From assembly GCF_000182925.2 (NCBI RefSeq), contig NC_026502.1, forward strand, positions 3,720,001 to 3,784,000: a stretch of DNA of 64,000 bases, read 5' to 3'. Origin of the DNA: Neurospora crassa OR74A. Lineage: Eukaryota; Ascomycota; Sordariomycetes; Sordariales; Sordariaceae. Below the pieces are notes generated by a model, which searched no databases, was not told where the DNA came from, and saw nothing but the letters and a program-made list of their open reading frames with translations. Both the position numbers and the translations under genes were made by a program. This document shows, in pieces, positions 45,601-57,608 of the stretch (within the stretch, counting starts at the first letter, position 1; every line of letters begins with the position of its first letter).

Positions 45601-46564
45601 GGATTGACAGACTTCAAGTTCAATACTCAAGAGCTTCCTAGGTAACAACCTCCAGTCCCTCGAGCCGTAGGAAATGAAGAGGTTTCGCATGATTTGGCGG
45701 CAATCGCGCTGATGCCCAAGCCCTTCAGGAAAGAACAAACCCGAAACAGGCGGCCAACCAACCATGATCACAGCTCGTGACTTCATATGGGTAGAAGCGA
45801 CCGGACTGGCAAGTGCAATTGGATCAAAGAGCCATGGATGCCTAAAGAAACAGCCTAGCGCGTTCCTTCTCTTTCTCAGTTCATTGTTCGGAGTTTTCCG
45901 TGTCCGCCTGCGCAGGAACGACTTGCTGCTGCGCCGGGGCACCTCTTCAGCAACTTTGCAATTTCCATCATTCTCAGCTCAGAGCTGAAATATCTGATTT
46001 TCCTTTACTTATGGACGGTTGTGAAGTAGTCTCTTGCGTTCCAGTTATCCAACCACTCGACAGCGCCGAACCGTTGACGGTAGAGGTACTCATGCGTTTA
46101 TGGTGATAAGAAGGATACTCTACTTGGCCATCATGCTCAACAACAAGGCGGTCCAGGTAACGAGGTAGAAATCTTGCTACCGCTTAAGACACATAGAGCA
46201 TGACCGCGGTCGGTGGGGTGTCCGCGTATACTGGGATGATGATGCTCTATATTGCCCATGGTTGTGATCCTAAATATGTCGACATTTTCATTCCCGATAT
46301 CAGCTCGAGATATCAACCACATCATTCTTCGTCCACATCTATCGCGGATGAATAAACAAAGGGTGAGCATGAGGATACAATACTTGGGGGTATGGTATGG
46401 TAGAGAAGAGGGTTGAAAAATGGCCCTACTCCAGGTCGCCCTCAACCCCCAAATAAGATGAGAAAAAAAACAAAAAAAAAAAAAAAAAACATCACAGCCC
46501 GCTGGGAAAGCCTAATTCAAGGAGAGAAGAGCAAAAAGATGTCTCGAAAAAATACAAAAACAAT
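39683..46564. other. 6.9-kb region without a recognisable gene
   Basis: Promoter side of the preceding gene at the left, then sequence with only short overlapping frames on both strands. I looked for transposase, reverse transcriptase, terminal repeats, RNA genes and splice-joined frames and found none. A-rich runs lie at 40242-40277 and 46448-46489. It may hold long noncoding transcripts, decayed elements, or a gene with very short exons. Confidence 0.4.
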
Positions 46565-46669
46565 TGGGACCTGGGAGGCTCGAACTCCCGACCTCAGGAT
46601 TACTCTGATGTTAAACCAGATCATACTGTAGTATGAGACCTGCGCGCTAGCCAACTGCGCCAAGGTCCC
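46565..46669 (-). tRNA. Elongator tRNA-Met(CAT) with intron
   Basis: Minus-strand cloverleaf: acceptor GGGACCT/AGGTCCC with discriminator A, D-arm GCGCAGTTGGCTAGCGC, anticodon stem CAGGT/TCCTG with loop CTCATA, and T-arm GGGAGTTCGAGCCTCCC. The T-T mismatch at the inner end of the anticodon stem is the pattern known for elongator tRNA-Met. An intron of about 31 nt follows the base after the anticodon. T5 terminator at 46556-46560. Confidence 0.92.
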
Positions 46670-47138
46670 TATTGTTGAGGTAGCAATTGTGAAAAAGCTT
46701 TCATAAGCATAGACACCAGCTTGAGTTGTGCTGCAACCGTGACAACAGTAGAAGGAAATTCGATACAGTCTAGCGACGACGCCAGAACTTGGAATCAAAA
46801 TTTATATATATTGTAAGGTTCAAACCTTGATCACCTGAAATAGAGCAAGGACTGGGATGAGGGCATTCCCAGTGTTAAAGTGCTCGCTGCGTGCCGCGGA
46901 TGTCAAAACTAGCGCCCGTTGCACTGTCGCGATTACTGTGCCTTATCGTGCAGTTCGTCATCGACCCGCCCGAAATTCCCCTGGAGATCGCCGCCGATAA
47001 CCGCGAATGTTGCCTCTTGATACCTCTTAATTTCTGTTTCATCGTCCTCTTGTTTTCTTTCTTTCGTACCTCCTCCTTTTGGCGCAACACCTTCGTTCGC
47101 TTGAACCTCCCTGGGCCCTCGCCATAAGCTTCAACCCC
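46670..47138. other. Promoter region of the DNAJC28-like gene
   Basis: Pyrimidine-rich stretch at 47035-47100 just before the start codon, as in many fungal promoters. Nothing else seen. Confidence 0.45.
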
Positions 47139-48995
47139 ATGCTCTGCACCCGTTCCCTTTGCGCCGTGCGCACAACCGCCAGCAACCCGGTCTCAACCCT
47201 CTCCGCACGATCATTATCACACTCCTCCCGCGTAAACTCTGCCGCCGATAACTCTTCCAAGCCTCTCAAGTCCGAACCCGATACAAACAACAACTCAAAC
47301 CACGACGTAACCTCCGATCGCAAGCCCACCGATTCTCAAAATGACACCACAACACTGCCTACGTCCAAAGATGCACCTCCCCCACCCGACACCGAGGAAG
47401 AACAAGGTCCCATGACCCGCCGTCTCGCCCAAGCAACCGAAGACGCCCTCCTAACCGGTGGCCGCGCCGGTCTCCGGGCCATCGAAGAAGCCGGCTTCGA
47501 CGAAAACCTGCGCGACCGACTCCTAGCCAAAGTGGCCTCTGCCAAGTTCGCCTCCGAGCACGCCTCCGCGCTCTCCGAAGTCGGAATCACCTCTTCTGGC
47601 CACAGTCGTATTCCCGAGTCCGCGGGGCAAGGCACACGATCGATTGCTTCCTCGCAGGCGTGGACGGGCGAGGAGTCAACGGAGGACGCGGTGTTGAGAA
47701 TGTTGAACGATGCACACAAGCCGCTCGGGAGGGAGGCGAGGGGGAAGCCTAAGATACCTAGCCCGGTGGTGGATATGCGGATTAAGCGGCAACCGCAGAT
47801 GAGTGCGGGGAGGAGGGTGGCGAGCGCGAGGGAGAAGGCGCAGGCGTATGTGGATATGGAGTTGCCCAAGGCCGAGTCGATGGGACTGACGGAGGAAGAG
47901 CGGGAGGAGTTGCGGCGGGAGTTTAGGGAGCGGTTTACGCCGGTTGCGAGGGCGATGCCGAATACGGTTTCGGGGCTGGCGGCGTTGGCGAATGAACGGA
48001 TTGAGAACGCGATTGCGAGAGGCCAGTTCAAGAATATACCGAGGGGCAAAGGGGTGGAGAGGGATACAAGGGCTGATAATCCTTTTATTGATACTGTGGG
48101 TTTTCCTTTCTTTTTTACGAGTTCGCTCTTGTTTCTCGTGTGTTTGTCTGCACTGCGTGCCGTGTCGCGCCGTTGACTGACAAGAGATGAAAAACAGACC
48201 GAATACATAATGAACAAAATGATCAAACGCCAAGAAATCGTCCCCCCTTGGATCGAAAAACAACAAGAGCTCATCAAAACCGCCGAGTCCTTCCGCAAGC
48301 GACTCCGCAACGACTGGCTCCGCCATGCCGCCCGGATGATCTCCAGTCGGGGCGGCACCCTAGAAGACCAAATCCGTCGAGCGAGCGAGTACGCCCGCGC
48401 CGAAGAGATCCACAACCCCCGAAGGCGCAACGTGGATCAGATATCCGTACCGACCAACTCGACAGAAGATCCCGTCATGGTCAAGATCCGGCAGCAGACG
48501 CCGGACGTTTCTGCCACTTCTGGGAGTACTAGTCAGGAGCCAGCAGTAGCAGCAGCAACAGCAGTAGCAGCAGCCGTAGAAACACCAACGCCAAAAACCC
48601 AAGAACCCGAAATCTCCTTTACCAAACCCTTCCGCGACCCGTCCTGGGAAGCAGCCGAGCGCTCCTTCCTTGAACTGTCCATCACCAATCTGAACGCCAT
48701 CACGCGGTCCTACAACTTGATGGCGCCCGAGTTAGCCAAGAAGCCGTACTTCAATTTGGATCGGGAATTGAACAACTGTTTTGCGGACGTGGCGCCGTTG
48801 ATTGCGCAAACGATCAAGGAGAGGGCGACGAGGCCGGCGGGAGGGAATATCGCTGATGCTATGGCGTATAAGAAACCAGATGGGATTTTGGGGAGGTTTA
48901 CGGGGGATGGAAAGGGGCAGAGGGTGTATGAGAGGAAGGAGCCGCAGTATGGGTTTAGAGAGTTTTGGAGGGATTTGTGGCGGAAGGACACGTAG
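47139..48995 (+). CDS. DNAJC28-homologous (DUF1992) protein, mitochondrial
   Basis: Two exons, 47139-48095 and 48198-48995, joined in phase; 584 residues. The DUF1992/DNAJC28 domain is unmistakable across the splice: LANERIENAIARGQFKNI, PRGKG, DTRADNPFIDT then TEYIMNKMIKRQEIVPPWIE. No J domain (no HPD motif) is present, unlike the animal protein name suggests. The N-terminus (MLCTRSLCAVRTTASNPVSTL, followed by RSLSHSSR) looks like a mitochondrial presequence. I start at the ATG at 47139, since upstream frame has no ATG. Between presequence and domain lies an acidic/Pro-rich linker; an Ala-rich tract (about 48541-48580) follows the domain. The C-terminal part (YKKPDGILGRF, FREFWRDLWRK) is well ordered. 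Role unknown; the animal protein is poorly understood. Confidence 0.9.
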
Positions 48996-49184
48996 TCGAC
49001 TACCTACCTCTACGGGGAGAATGACAACACAGGTTGGCCACTCTAATTATAACATGGAAGCACATGCGGACATCAGTCTGGACAACCAAGATGCTGAGGC
49101 CTCCTGAATGTCAGGGAAAAGGAAGAGATCATGTTCATTCATAAGGCCGTTAGGTGAGGGTATCGGACCAGCCGATGGCGTGCC

Positions 49185-50533
49185 TCACTGAGTACTATCC
49201 GTGCTCTGCGTGCTTTGTGACATACCAGCCCCAGACTTCTCACCGTTACCGCACGCCGCCCTCATCATCGCCTGTGCCATTTCCTTGAACAGCTCCGTTT
49301 TGATCTTTGCCGCCAGCTCCTGTCTGAGCTCTGCCTTCAGTTCCTCCTTGATCTCCTGGCGCATCTCGTCCATTAAGCCCTCTCGCATATCGGCCCACAA
49401 CTGCGACTGCTGCTCTTCCGTCTTCTCCAGCACAAGCTCCCGCGTCTCGCCGAACACTTTGTCCTCCAACTCCCATCGCACATCATCCATGTCATTGCCG
49501 ATTTTATCGTTTACATGTTCGATAATGTTCTCGATTTCCTCCGTATCGCAACGGCATGGAGTGTGATCACACCGAGAGTCGGCCACCATCTTCTCGAGGT
49601 GTGCAACGCGACTTTGCAGATCGGCATGGCGCTTGGCTAGTTGAGCGAAGGCAGCGAGGATGCGCTTGTCGGTGGTGGTTGAGGGAGATAGGGATTCACT
49701 GGTTCGCCGACGTTTGCGGTCTAAGAGGCAGCGCGTTAGTAACCTGATGAGATAATGATGTGAGTGAGCGCAGAGAACATACCAGACGGAGTTATCACTT
49801 GCGCCGGACTCTGGAGAGAGTCATCCTTGGTATATGCCGGCGCTACTTCTTCTATCGTTTGCTGCACAAGTTGCTTTCCTGTCTCGTTGCTGGGACCCGC
49901 GCCGGGCTTTGCGATCACATCTAAGTCCAGAGCGTGACCGCCAACACCCTTATACAATTTGCGTAGATCCGCCCGCACGACATCTGTCCTCAACCGGGAC
50001 CTGACATTGATAGACGAGAAGACCGACGGTAGCAAAGACAACTGATGCCGAGTCTCTAGACCCAAACGGAGCATTTCCAAGTAGATAGTAAAGCTATGAA
50101 CGGTGGCGAGGGCTTTCAAACTGTCCAATACAGCTTTTGATTTTGGCTTCGGTTCCAGTGGCATATTGTTTGGAACCACTAAGCTGGGCAACTGTGCCAT
50201 AGTAAAGCGTAAGCGAATGGATTTGTTGGAAGATTCCTCCATGCCGGGGATAGATGGATGATTGCAAACTTCATGTTCGATGGACTGGATGTTCTCGGGG
50301 TAGATGAACAGGCGAAGATTCCTTTTGAGGGCCGTGTCGGCCTTGAGGTACACAAGGCCATGCAAAATGAAGAGGCCATGCCGTTCTGAAGTATCGACGT
50401 GAAGGTCCAAAGACAGGTCGAAAGTGTGTTGCACATCATGATTCGCGTCCTCCCATACAACCACGCTGTCCCGATTCGACATATCAATTTTGCAGTGCCA
50501 TTCGTCGTCGCTCGAGTCAAGCACGGCCGACAT
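49185..50533 (-). CDS. Hypothetical protein with basic motif and C-terminal coiled coil
   Basis: Two exons, 50533-49783 and 49720-49185, joined in phase with a branch-like ACTAAC before the acceptor; 428 residues from the ATG at 50533. The frame stays open upstream to about 50638 but without ATG, so a further 5' exon is possible. The N-terminal ~250 residues mix beta-like and acidic stretches (DEWHCKIDMSNRD, LRLFIYPENIQSIEHE). At the splice lies a basic motif DRKRRRTSES, a candidate nuclear localisation signal. Then a coiled coil (KRHADLQSRVAHLEKM), a Cys-containing turn (RCDHTPCRCD), and a long Glu/Lys/Gln helix to near the end. I do not recognise the family. Its stop lies 190 bp from the convergent DNAJC28-like gene, and its 5' side borders the tandem array. 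Confidence 0.72.
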
Positions 50534-50705
50534 GATGTCGTCGTCATGGTTGTTGACGAGAATGTCGGTTAGCTCGTCACGAAGGTTGTCCCCGTCGTTC
50601 AACCCACTCACCTCCCTTGGACTGTTAGCCGTAAGCACGGTTAAACATCATGGTCATGGTGCTGGTGTAGTGATGGTGCTGTGTTGTGTTGGTGCTATGC
50701 TAGGC

Positions 50706-52372
50706 GCGCGGTGAACATGACAGAGGGGAAGGGGCAGACCTGCCGCTCACCCGTGACGACGCAACTGTCCATCAGTTCCCCCAGACGGAGGTGGAAGAGT
50801 GCTACAGCAGCAGCATCTGCATCCACGGCCTATCGAAGAAGCCCCAGTCCTTTCAGCAAGCAGTTATCCTGCTGAGTAGGAGTTGGCAAGTTTTTATAGC
50901 TTCTCGACCCGGGTTACACATACTTTCAGAAGTATCGCGCGGTTGAGACGGACGGCTATGTACCACATCGGATACACAGCACCAGATCTGGTTCTGAAGA
51001 GATGGGGAAAGCCCCGCCGTTCACCCGTGACGATGCAACTGTCCATAGGTTCCCCCAGACGGAGGTGGAAGAGTGCTACAGCAGCAGCATCTGCATCCAC
51101 GGCCTATCGAAGAAGCCCCAGTCCTTTCAGCAAGCAGCTAGCCTGCTGAGTAGGAGTTGGCAAGTTTTTATGGCTTCTCGACCTGGGTTCCACGCACTTT
51201 CAGAAGTATCGCACGGCTGAAACGGACGGCCATGTGCCCTGCCGGACATACAGCGCCAGGACTGGTTTTGAAGAGATGGGAAAGTCCCGCCGTTCATGCG
51301 TGATGATGCAGTTGTTGATCGGTTCCCACGAACGGAGGCAAGACAGCAGAGGATGCTACGCCAGCAGCATTCTCAACCCGCGGCCTATCAAGAGAGCCCC
51401 AGTCCATTCAGCAGGAGTTGACCTGATGATTGAACCCCAAGGCTTCTCGACTCGTGTTCCACGGACCCCCAATGCATCATCCAACATGAAACAGATTGCT
51501 CTCGAGTGACAATGTAGCCGTCGAACGGTTCCGCACGAACGGAGGCAAGACAGCAGAGAACGCGACGGCCAGTCTCGTCTCTGCCCGCGGCCTATCAAGA
51601 AAGACCCAGTCCTTTCACCAGGCATTGTCCTGATGATTGGAACCAGTGCTTCTCGACCCGTGCGGCACGGAACTCCAGTACATCGCCACAGAGAAACGCT
51701 CCGGCCATGCATCCTGCCAGACACATGACCTCGAGACTGGGGCCTTGGTGGTGATCATCCTGCCGCTCTTGCGTGACATTGAACTGTCTGAGGCTTCCCA
51801 ACACTCGGAGGTAGACAGGGAGCGCTATGGTCCGCTAACTCTCTATCCACGACCTATCGAGAACCCCAGTCCTTCCAGCAGGTGGCTAGCCTGTGGGTAG
51901 GAGTTGGCAAGTTTTTACGGTTCTCGACGCGTGGGACGCATCCTTCCAGCTATTGCCAGGCAGAAACGGGACGGCCGTGTGCCCAAGAACACACAGCACC
52001 AGGAGTGGAAGGGGGGACGGCGGGGGAGAGGGAAGGGAAGTGTGGTGAAAGGATAAGGCGAGGCGAGAGGAGAGGGATAGTTGGGTTATGAAAGAGAGAG
52101 AATGACCTGGCGTCGGTGATGATAGTCCCGCCGCTCTGGCTAGCCGACACGGCTTACTGCGAGATTCCCACGATGCGATAGCCCGTCAAGCACCCCCGTC
52201 CTTCCACCAGGCGTACGTGATGGGTAGGAGTTGATGGACTTGATATGACTCTCGAATCGCGGGACGCTCACTTCAGTGTGTCGACGAGGAAAAACGGACC
52301 GGCTATGCATCCACGTAAGCGTGGACTCACGGCACCGGTACTATCAGGCACTGACCCTGGGAAGGAGAATGG
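50706..52372 (+). repeat. Array of six degenerate ~205-325 bp tandem units
   Basis: The block CGGCCTATCGAAGAAGCCCC and its variants recurs at about 50826, 51100, 51381, 51588, 51850 and 52175, same strand, spaced 274, 281, 207, 262 and 325 bp. Around it each unit carries CCGTGACGATGCAACTGTCC, GGAGGTGGAAGAGTGCTACA, CAGTCCTTTCAGCA, GGAGTTGGCAAGTTTTTA and TTCTCGAC in that order, with losses in later units. Units 1 and 2 are about 90% alike; the others are much more diverged. Many differences between units 1 and 2 are C/T or A/G. No frame stays open across units. Edges are approximate. Confidence 0.88.
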
Positions 52373-54917
52373 TTGTGTTGAACTCGGTTCATCGTCGCCG
52401 CGATTGTTGGCTCCGCCGTCGGGCTGGTGTGAGGGAGGAGGAGTACCAAAAAGAGAATAGAAAGAAGAAGAAGGAGAGGAAGAAGAGGGAGATGAAGTGT
52501 GGGTCACCGGGGCCGCCATGGGAAAGGGGAGGAGGAGGAGGAGGAGCCGAGGAGGGCCGGGATGAAAGGTCGATGGAAAAGATGGAAAAAGGTGGGTGGG
52601 TGGGATTGATGACGGAAGCAAACTGGATTGAGGGAGGAGACTTCTCATTTTGCCCAAGGGGAAGCCCAGCCCTTTTGTGTGCGGGTGCCCGTGCGCTGCT
52701 CGGCTTGACCTCGAGCTGTGATTGGCTTGCTGCGGAGATCCACTTGTCGGCGCGCCCACGAAAGGCGTGTGCGATCACTAACGTGATTGTGTGCTGATCT
52801 CTGCAATTCAAGTTAGAGAATGAACGTTCAAGCTTCAGTGGGTCAAAGCCACTTGGCCTCCAGCGATACGTCCCGTCCCGCGTCCAACATTGCAGTGTGC
52901 TTGCGGAAGGCTCCAGGCAACCAACTCCCCATCAACAAATCAACGCCATTGTTGGACAGTCAAAAACACCAGAGTCAACAATCATGATCACGCAAATACC
53001 GAGACGCTTCGATGATACGACCGATTTGATACCACTTTTCTGTAAACGCCGTAATGGTTGAATTATCTTGACGCTGTTCCAAGAGTCACATGACTGCTCA
53101 CAGGCGGTCCCATCAGCCACAGGGAATCACCAGCCACAGATCTCACTAGCCACTCACATCAGTTGCTTTCCCCCAGGATATGTCAGGGTTAGGGTCATGA
53201 TGATGGCTCTGTCACCAACAAGACAATGTCACTCCAGTCATTACTCACAAACTGAGGGTCGAGTTTTGAATGTCCAAGGATTTCATCCTGGCGTCCATGT
53301 ATTTTGACGTCCGACGCAGCTACGATCATTTCATCAACAACAGGTCTGCTGGTCTTGAGATGGGTGAACAACACCGGCACCAGAGCAGCGCTGGACACCT
53401 GGGACAGGCAGTCAGCACAGAACAGCAAGCCAGAGGGAAGAAAGCATCGTGTGCTGACGGTATCATGATGCATTCCAGGCCTTCAAAGCGATAATCTGCC
53501 AGTCCACACATTCACTGTCACGGGCGATCTGGCCTGCCTGCCACACGCAGCAGCCGCCCCGGCTTGATCGTCAAATATGGCAGAATAGCTACCGGCTGAT
53601 TGCAACCTCTTCCCAAACCAACCGAGAACGAGCAGCAGCATCCACGGTTCAATAAATGGCGATTTCAGGGACGGGGCATCGTTGTTATGTCTCACAGCAG
53701 GTGGACTCCCACGGTTTCCGCCCTGGCACAAAAGTGTCTCAAGCAGGCCCCTAAATAGGTAGTGGTCTGTCAAACATAGTCTGAAGAAGCAGATAAAAGG
53801 GCAACGACAAAAGGAGGATTCAAGAAGACAGAGCATTGAAGCCATCAAGCAACCAACGAATCACCTCACTGCCGAAACAAAGAAGAGTATCCAGGGCGTC
53901 ATACATGACCGCCGAGACCTCGCTAGACATTCACGCCTATTTGCTTCCAGAAGGGAGAAAAGCACGTTAAACCTATTACGGACAAAGGCGTTGATCTTTC
54001 CTAGCGACTGCTACCAGACACCCCAAACCCCCGCACTCTCCAACTCCTCCTCGAGATGGCCTCGTGGTCCAGCCATCCGTTCCGTCGACACATCCACCAC
54101 CAACCCGCCAATCTGGTCTCGGACAGCTTGGCGCACCTTGGCTTTGACCTTTTCGCCGCGGGGAACCATCACCAAAATGCATTTGCCGAGCCTTCTCCAA
54201 AATGCTTCATCCATGCGGTTGGATGAACAGGAAATGGAGGGTGTCATGTTGGTTAACGCCACCGCCCAACTTAGGGAGGGCTCATCATGTACCGGTTATT
54301 CTCAAGCGGAGGAGGGGGAAGGAGACAACGTAACCGTAAGTGACGGCGAAGAGACGGGCGGCAGAGAGAATGTCACAATGCAGAGCTGAGCTTGCATGCC
54401 GCAAGCTGTATACCCAATGTCACGGCTGCCAGATAATATCCAGAAAATGTACGCATCTGGCATGAAGCCGCTAAGACGTGAACGGACAGACAAGTTGACA
54501 ACAAGGGGTGACAAAAGGGGACCCAAGAGCAGGAAAGCGTGTGTCGATGATATATAAGCTAAAAGCACGCTGCGAAAAAGGGTTCTTGCAAATCCTAACT
54601 CTTTATGCCTTTTATCAACTGCAGACAATCTGAATATTCCATTCCTACCGCTATCTACAGTTGCAACAAGCTTTTCGGCTAGCGGGTTGGCAACGGGAGA
54701 TACCGCGAACCGGAGCAAATGTCCGTTGTCTTGTTTGGGTTTTCTCCGATTGTTCATAAGGGGTAAACCCGCCGTCAGCTATCCACCCACCTGTGTCTGC
54801 CCTGCCCCGTCTTTGTCATTGTCTTATATACCCTCGAAGATCAATCGACATCACCTTTGAGCCGTCAGGGTTCAACTATCACAGTTCAGGTCGACCTCAT
54901 CACATAACGACATCAAA
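52373..54917. other. Intergenic, no firm gene
   Basis: Begins with a purine-rich stretch (52430-52610), then ordinary sequence and the promoter of the MFS transporter. A doubtful small frame is listed separately. No RNA gene or long repeat seen. Confidence 0.45.
54011..54247 (-). CDS. Doubtful small open frame
   Basis: 78 codons from an ATG at 54247. The part MDEAFWRRLGKCILVMVPRG and the following RQAVRDQIGGLVVDV read like a real helical/basic segment, but I know no family and see no splice partners. Could be a remnant of a larger gene or chance. Confidence 0.2.
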   Translation of the reverse strand: MTPSISCSSNRMDEAFWRRLGKCILVMVPRGEKVKAKVRQAVRDQIGGLVVDVSTERMAGPRGHLEEELESAGVWGVW

Positions 54918-56644
54918 ATGGGGGACCTAGAGAAGGAAGTCGGTATGTCAGCTCTTTATACTACCCTATCCATTATCTTCACCAACCCCTACTCATATTT
55001 GTACCCTGTCAATGTCATTATTCAACCTCACTAACACATACCAGCTCTCCATCACGAGCAAACACCCAAAGACGCCGCCTCCTCTTCCAGCACCTCCCTC
55101 CCCGAGCTCTCCTGGACCGACGCCGAAGAGACGGCCATCCGGCGCAAGATTGACTGGCACTGTGTCCCCATTGTCACGCTTCTGTACATGCTCTGCTTCC
55201 TCGACCGAGTCAACATCGGCAACGCACGCATCCAAGGTCTCGCCACCGACCTGCATCTCGAAGGGACGCAGTTCAACTGGGCCCTCTCCATCTTCTACAT
55301 TATCTATCTCCTATTCGAAGTACCAAGCAATGTCCTCCTCAAAGCGCTCGGCCCCCGGTTCTACCTGCCCCTGTTAGTCTGCGGCTTCGGACTGGTATCC
55401 CTGTGCACGGCCTTTGTCACGAATTTCGGCGGGTTGATGGGCGCCCGAGCGGTACTCGGTGTCTTTGAAGGCGGCGCGATGCCGGGTATGGCGTTTTTCC
55501 TCAGCACTTTCTACAAGCGGGAGGAGTTACTGTTCCGCATCGGGATCTACGTCTCCGCGGCCTCCATCGCCGGGGCGTTCGGTGGCTTGTTGGCCACGGG
55601 CCTCTCGAGGATCCCGGAGTGGGGAGTGGCGGGCCACACGATCCACACGTGGAAGAACATTTTCTTCTTCGAGGGGCTCATCACCATACTTATCGGGCTG
55701 GCGGCGCCGGTTTGGATGCCTACCGACCCAAGGACGGCGTGGTTTCTGAATGAAAGGGAGAAGAGCATCGCGGCGGAACGGCTAGTCAGGGAACACCGCA
55801 CGGATCCTGCCCAAAAAGTTGAGTGGCGCCATGTCAAGTTGGCGGTGATGAACGTGCATAATTACACGTGCGGGATCGGGTTCTTTTTGATCAATATCAC
55901 GGTGCAGGGACTGTCGGTGTTCTTGCCGACCATCTTGAAGGATCTGGGATGGCAGAATACCAAGGCCCAGTTGTATAGCGTGCCGCCGTATGTGTGCGCT
56001 TGCTTGGTCGCCATAGCGGTGGCGTATGGGAGCGATAAGAGTCGGCAGAGAGGCATTTGGCTGGCGGCATTTTCGGTGCTGGCGTTGATCGGGTTCGCGA
56101 TTCTGAGGTGGGTCAGTCAGCCGAATGTGAGGTATATGGCTGTCTTCTTTGTGACGGTTGGCGCGTTCCCTGGTGGGCCCGGGTTCCTGAGTTGGGCGAT
56201 CAACAGTAAGTCGTCCCTCGCTTGGCATGATTGATACAGTGGTGATGGATGGGAAGCTAATGACAAGCTAGATTCGGCTGGACCAGCTGTTCGCGCGGTT
56301 ACCAGCGGTTATGTTGTGACATTAGGGACTATTGGCGGTATCGTTGCTACGTGAGTTTTCTCTCTACGTTTTCCCCTTTTCCTAGGTCATGGAACTAACT
56401 CAGACATGCCTTTTATAGCTGGACCTACGTCCCAAGCGATGCCCCCAAGTACCACACCGGCCACACCATCAACCTCGGCGGACAGATTGGCGTCGTATGT
56501 CTGTCCATCTTTGGCATCCTCTACTGTGCATGGGAGAACCGCGCCAGGGCAGCAGGCAAGAGAGATCACAGGCTGGAGGGTCTGACGGAGGAGGAACAGG
56601 AACACTTGGGGAACAGACATCCGAGGTTCCATTTGTGGACTTGA
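54918..56644 (+). CDS. MFS transporter, anion:cation symporter (Dal5/Tna1-like)
   Basis: Plasma-membrane symporter of the fungal allantoate/nicotinate permease family; substrates are organic anions and vitamins. Four exons, 54918-54942, 55045-56205, 56272-56350 and 56419-56644, joined in phase; 496 residues. Seen: RKIDWHCVPIVTLLYMLCFLDRVNIGNARI, split here as the RKID start, LLYMLCFLDRVNIGNA in helix 1, LFEVPSNVLLKALGPR, RAVLGVFEGGAMPG and, in the second half, TCGIGFFLINITVQGLSVFLPTI. About 12 hydrophobic helices, no signal peptide. The first coding exon is only 25 nt. It is convergent with the cytochrome P450 gene, 960 bp away. Exact substrate unknown. Confidence 0.92.
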
Positions 56645-57608
56645 AGCATCGACCATTGTCCTTTACCCGGGCTGGGTTTCGCTGGTGTATGGCCTCAACT
56701 TGCCAATGTCATATATCTTCTCTCTTCGTGCTAATGAATATTTGAACATAACCCCTTATCTCATTACCTTGGTATGTACGGGCCCGGTGCAGAAACCTTG
56801 TTTCGACTAGCCCAAATGGGAGAGCGTTGTAGGCTGTGTACACTCGACTCGACTCGACGTCGATAAAAATTCACAAAAAAGACGACTTCATCTCGACCTG
56901 ATCGCGATTGCTCCCTGTCGACAGATGGGACGACTGCCCCTGGGCGATCTTTGCGGGGACCCCGGATTTCGTTGTTAGTGCTGACTCCGCTAAGGCATGT
57001 GCTGTGGGGTTCGGCTTTCGAGGGGTCCAGTCTGGGGGAGTTCCAAGTTTCAACTGAAGGCGTGTCGGGAGGATCCATTGTGAACTTTGGCCTTTCACCC
57101 ACAGCTGACATCTTCACCAGCTGTCTAAGATAGAGTTCAGTATGAGGGAGCCCAACATCTCCAGTGATTGGATCCAAGTGGTCCCATTGAAGTTCCTCGG
57201 CATCTTCTCAACCTGTTTTCACTTTACCCCAACTGGTCCCCCATCCAGGAAGATGTTACCCAGTCAGACAACTGCCGTTCAAGCCGTCCCAGGCCGTGCG
57301 GAGAAAGCGCACCTTTGGCAAAGAGTCCAAATCGACATCTCGTTTCGTCCAGCCAATCGAACATTGTCCTGCCACACACACACACAACATGGAAAATGGT
57401 GCTTGGGTAGGAAAACCGGCACGATGGTGCGGCTGGCACAGTCGCTCACAGTATCTAGCTCGCAAGCTCGTCGGCAGTCTCTCCACCGAACAGACGACAG
57501 ACAACTAGAGGCAGGTATTAGAGAAACAGTGTGAACTGAACAACACCCTTTGGCCAATCACCAAACATCACCAGCGCCGGCAAGTTCTTCCTCCTCCATC
57601 TATCATCT
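56645..57608. other. Intergenic between convergent genes, no gene seen
   Basis: Space between the 3' ends of the transporter and the P450. Small frames on both strands have no motif. Confidence 0.5.

Noticed and set aside
39683-46564. Old retroelement or DNA transposon in the gene-poor region
   Set aside because: No reverse transcriptase, integrase or transposase motif, and no terminal repeats found by eye.
47336-48430. 364-codon minus-strand frame
   Set aside because: Antisense of the DNAJC28-like gene; it runs through the intron and has no motif.
50706-52372. CRISPR-like array
   Set aside because: Units are 200-325 bp and repeat along their whole length; no short identical repeats with unique spacers, and the organism is a fungus.
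52268-52811. Pro/Ser-rich minus-strand frames
   Set aside because: Low-complexity complement of a purine-rich stretch; overlapping frames on both strands, no motif.
53185-53195. Telomere-like GGTTAGGG
   Set aside because: Single partial unit inside ordinary sequence.
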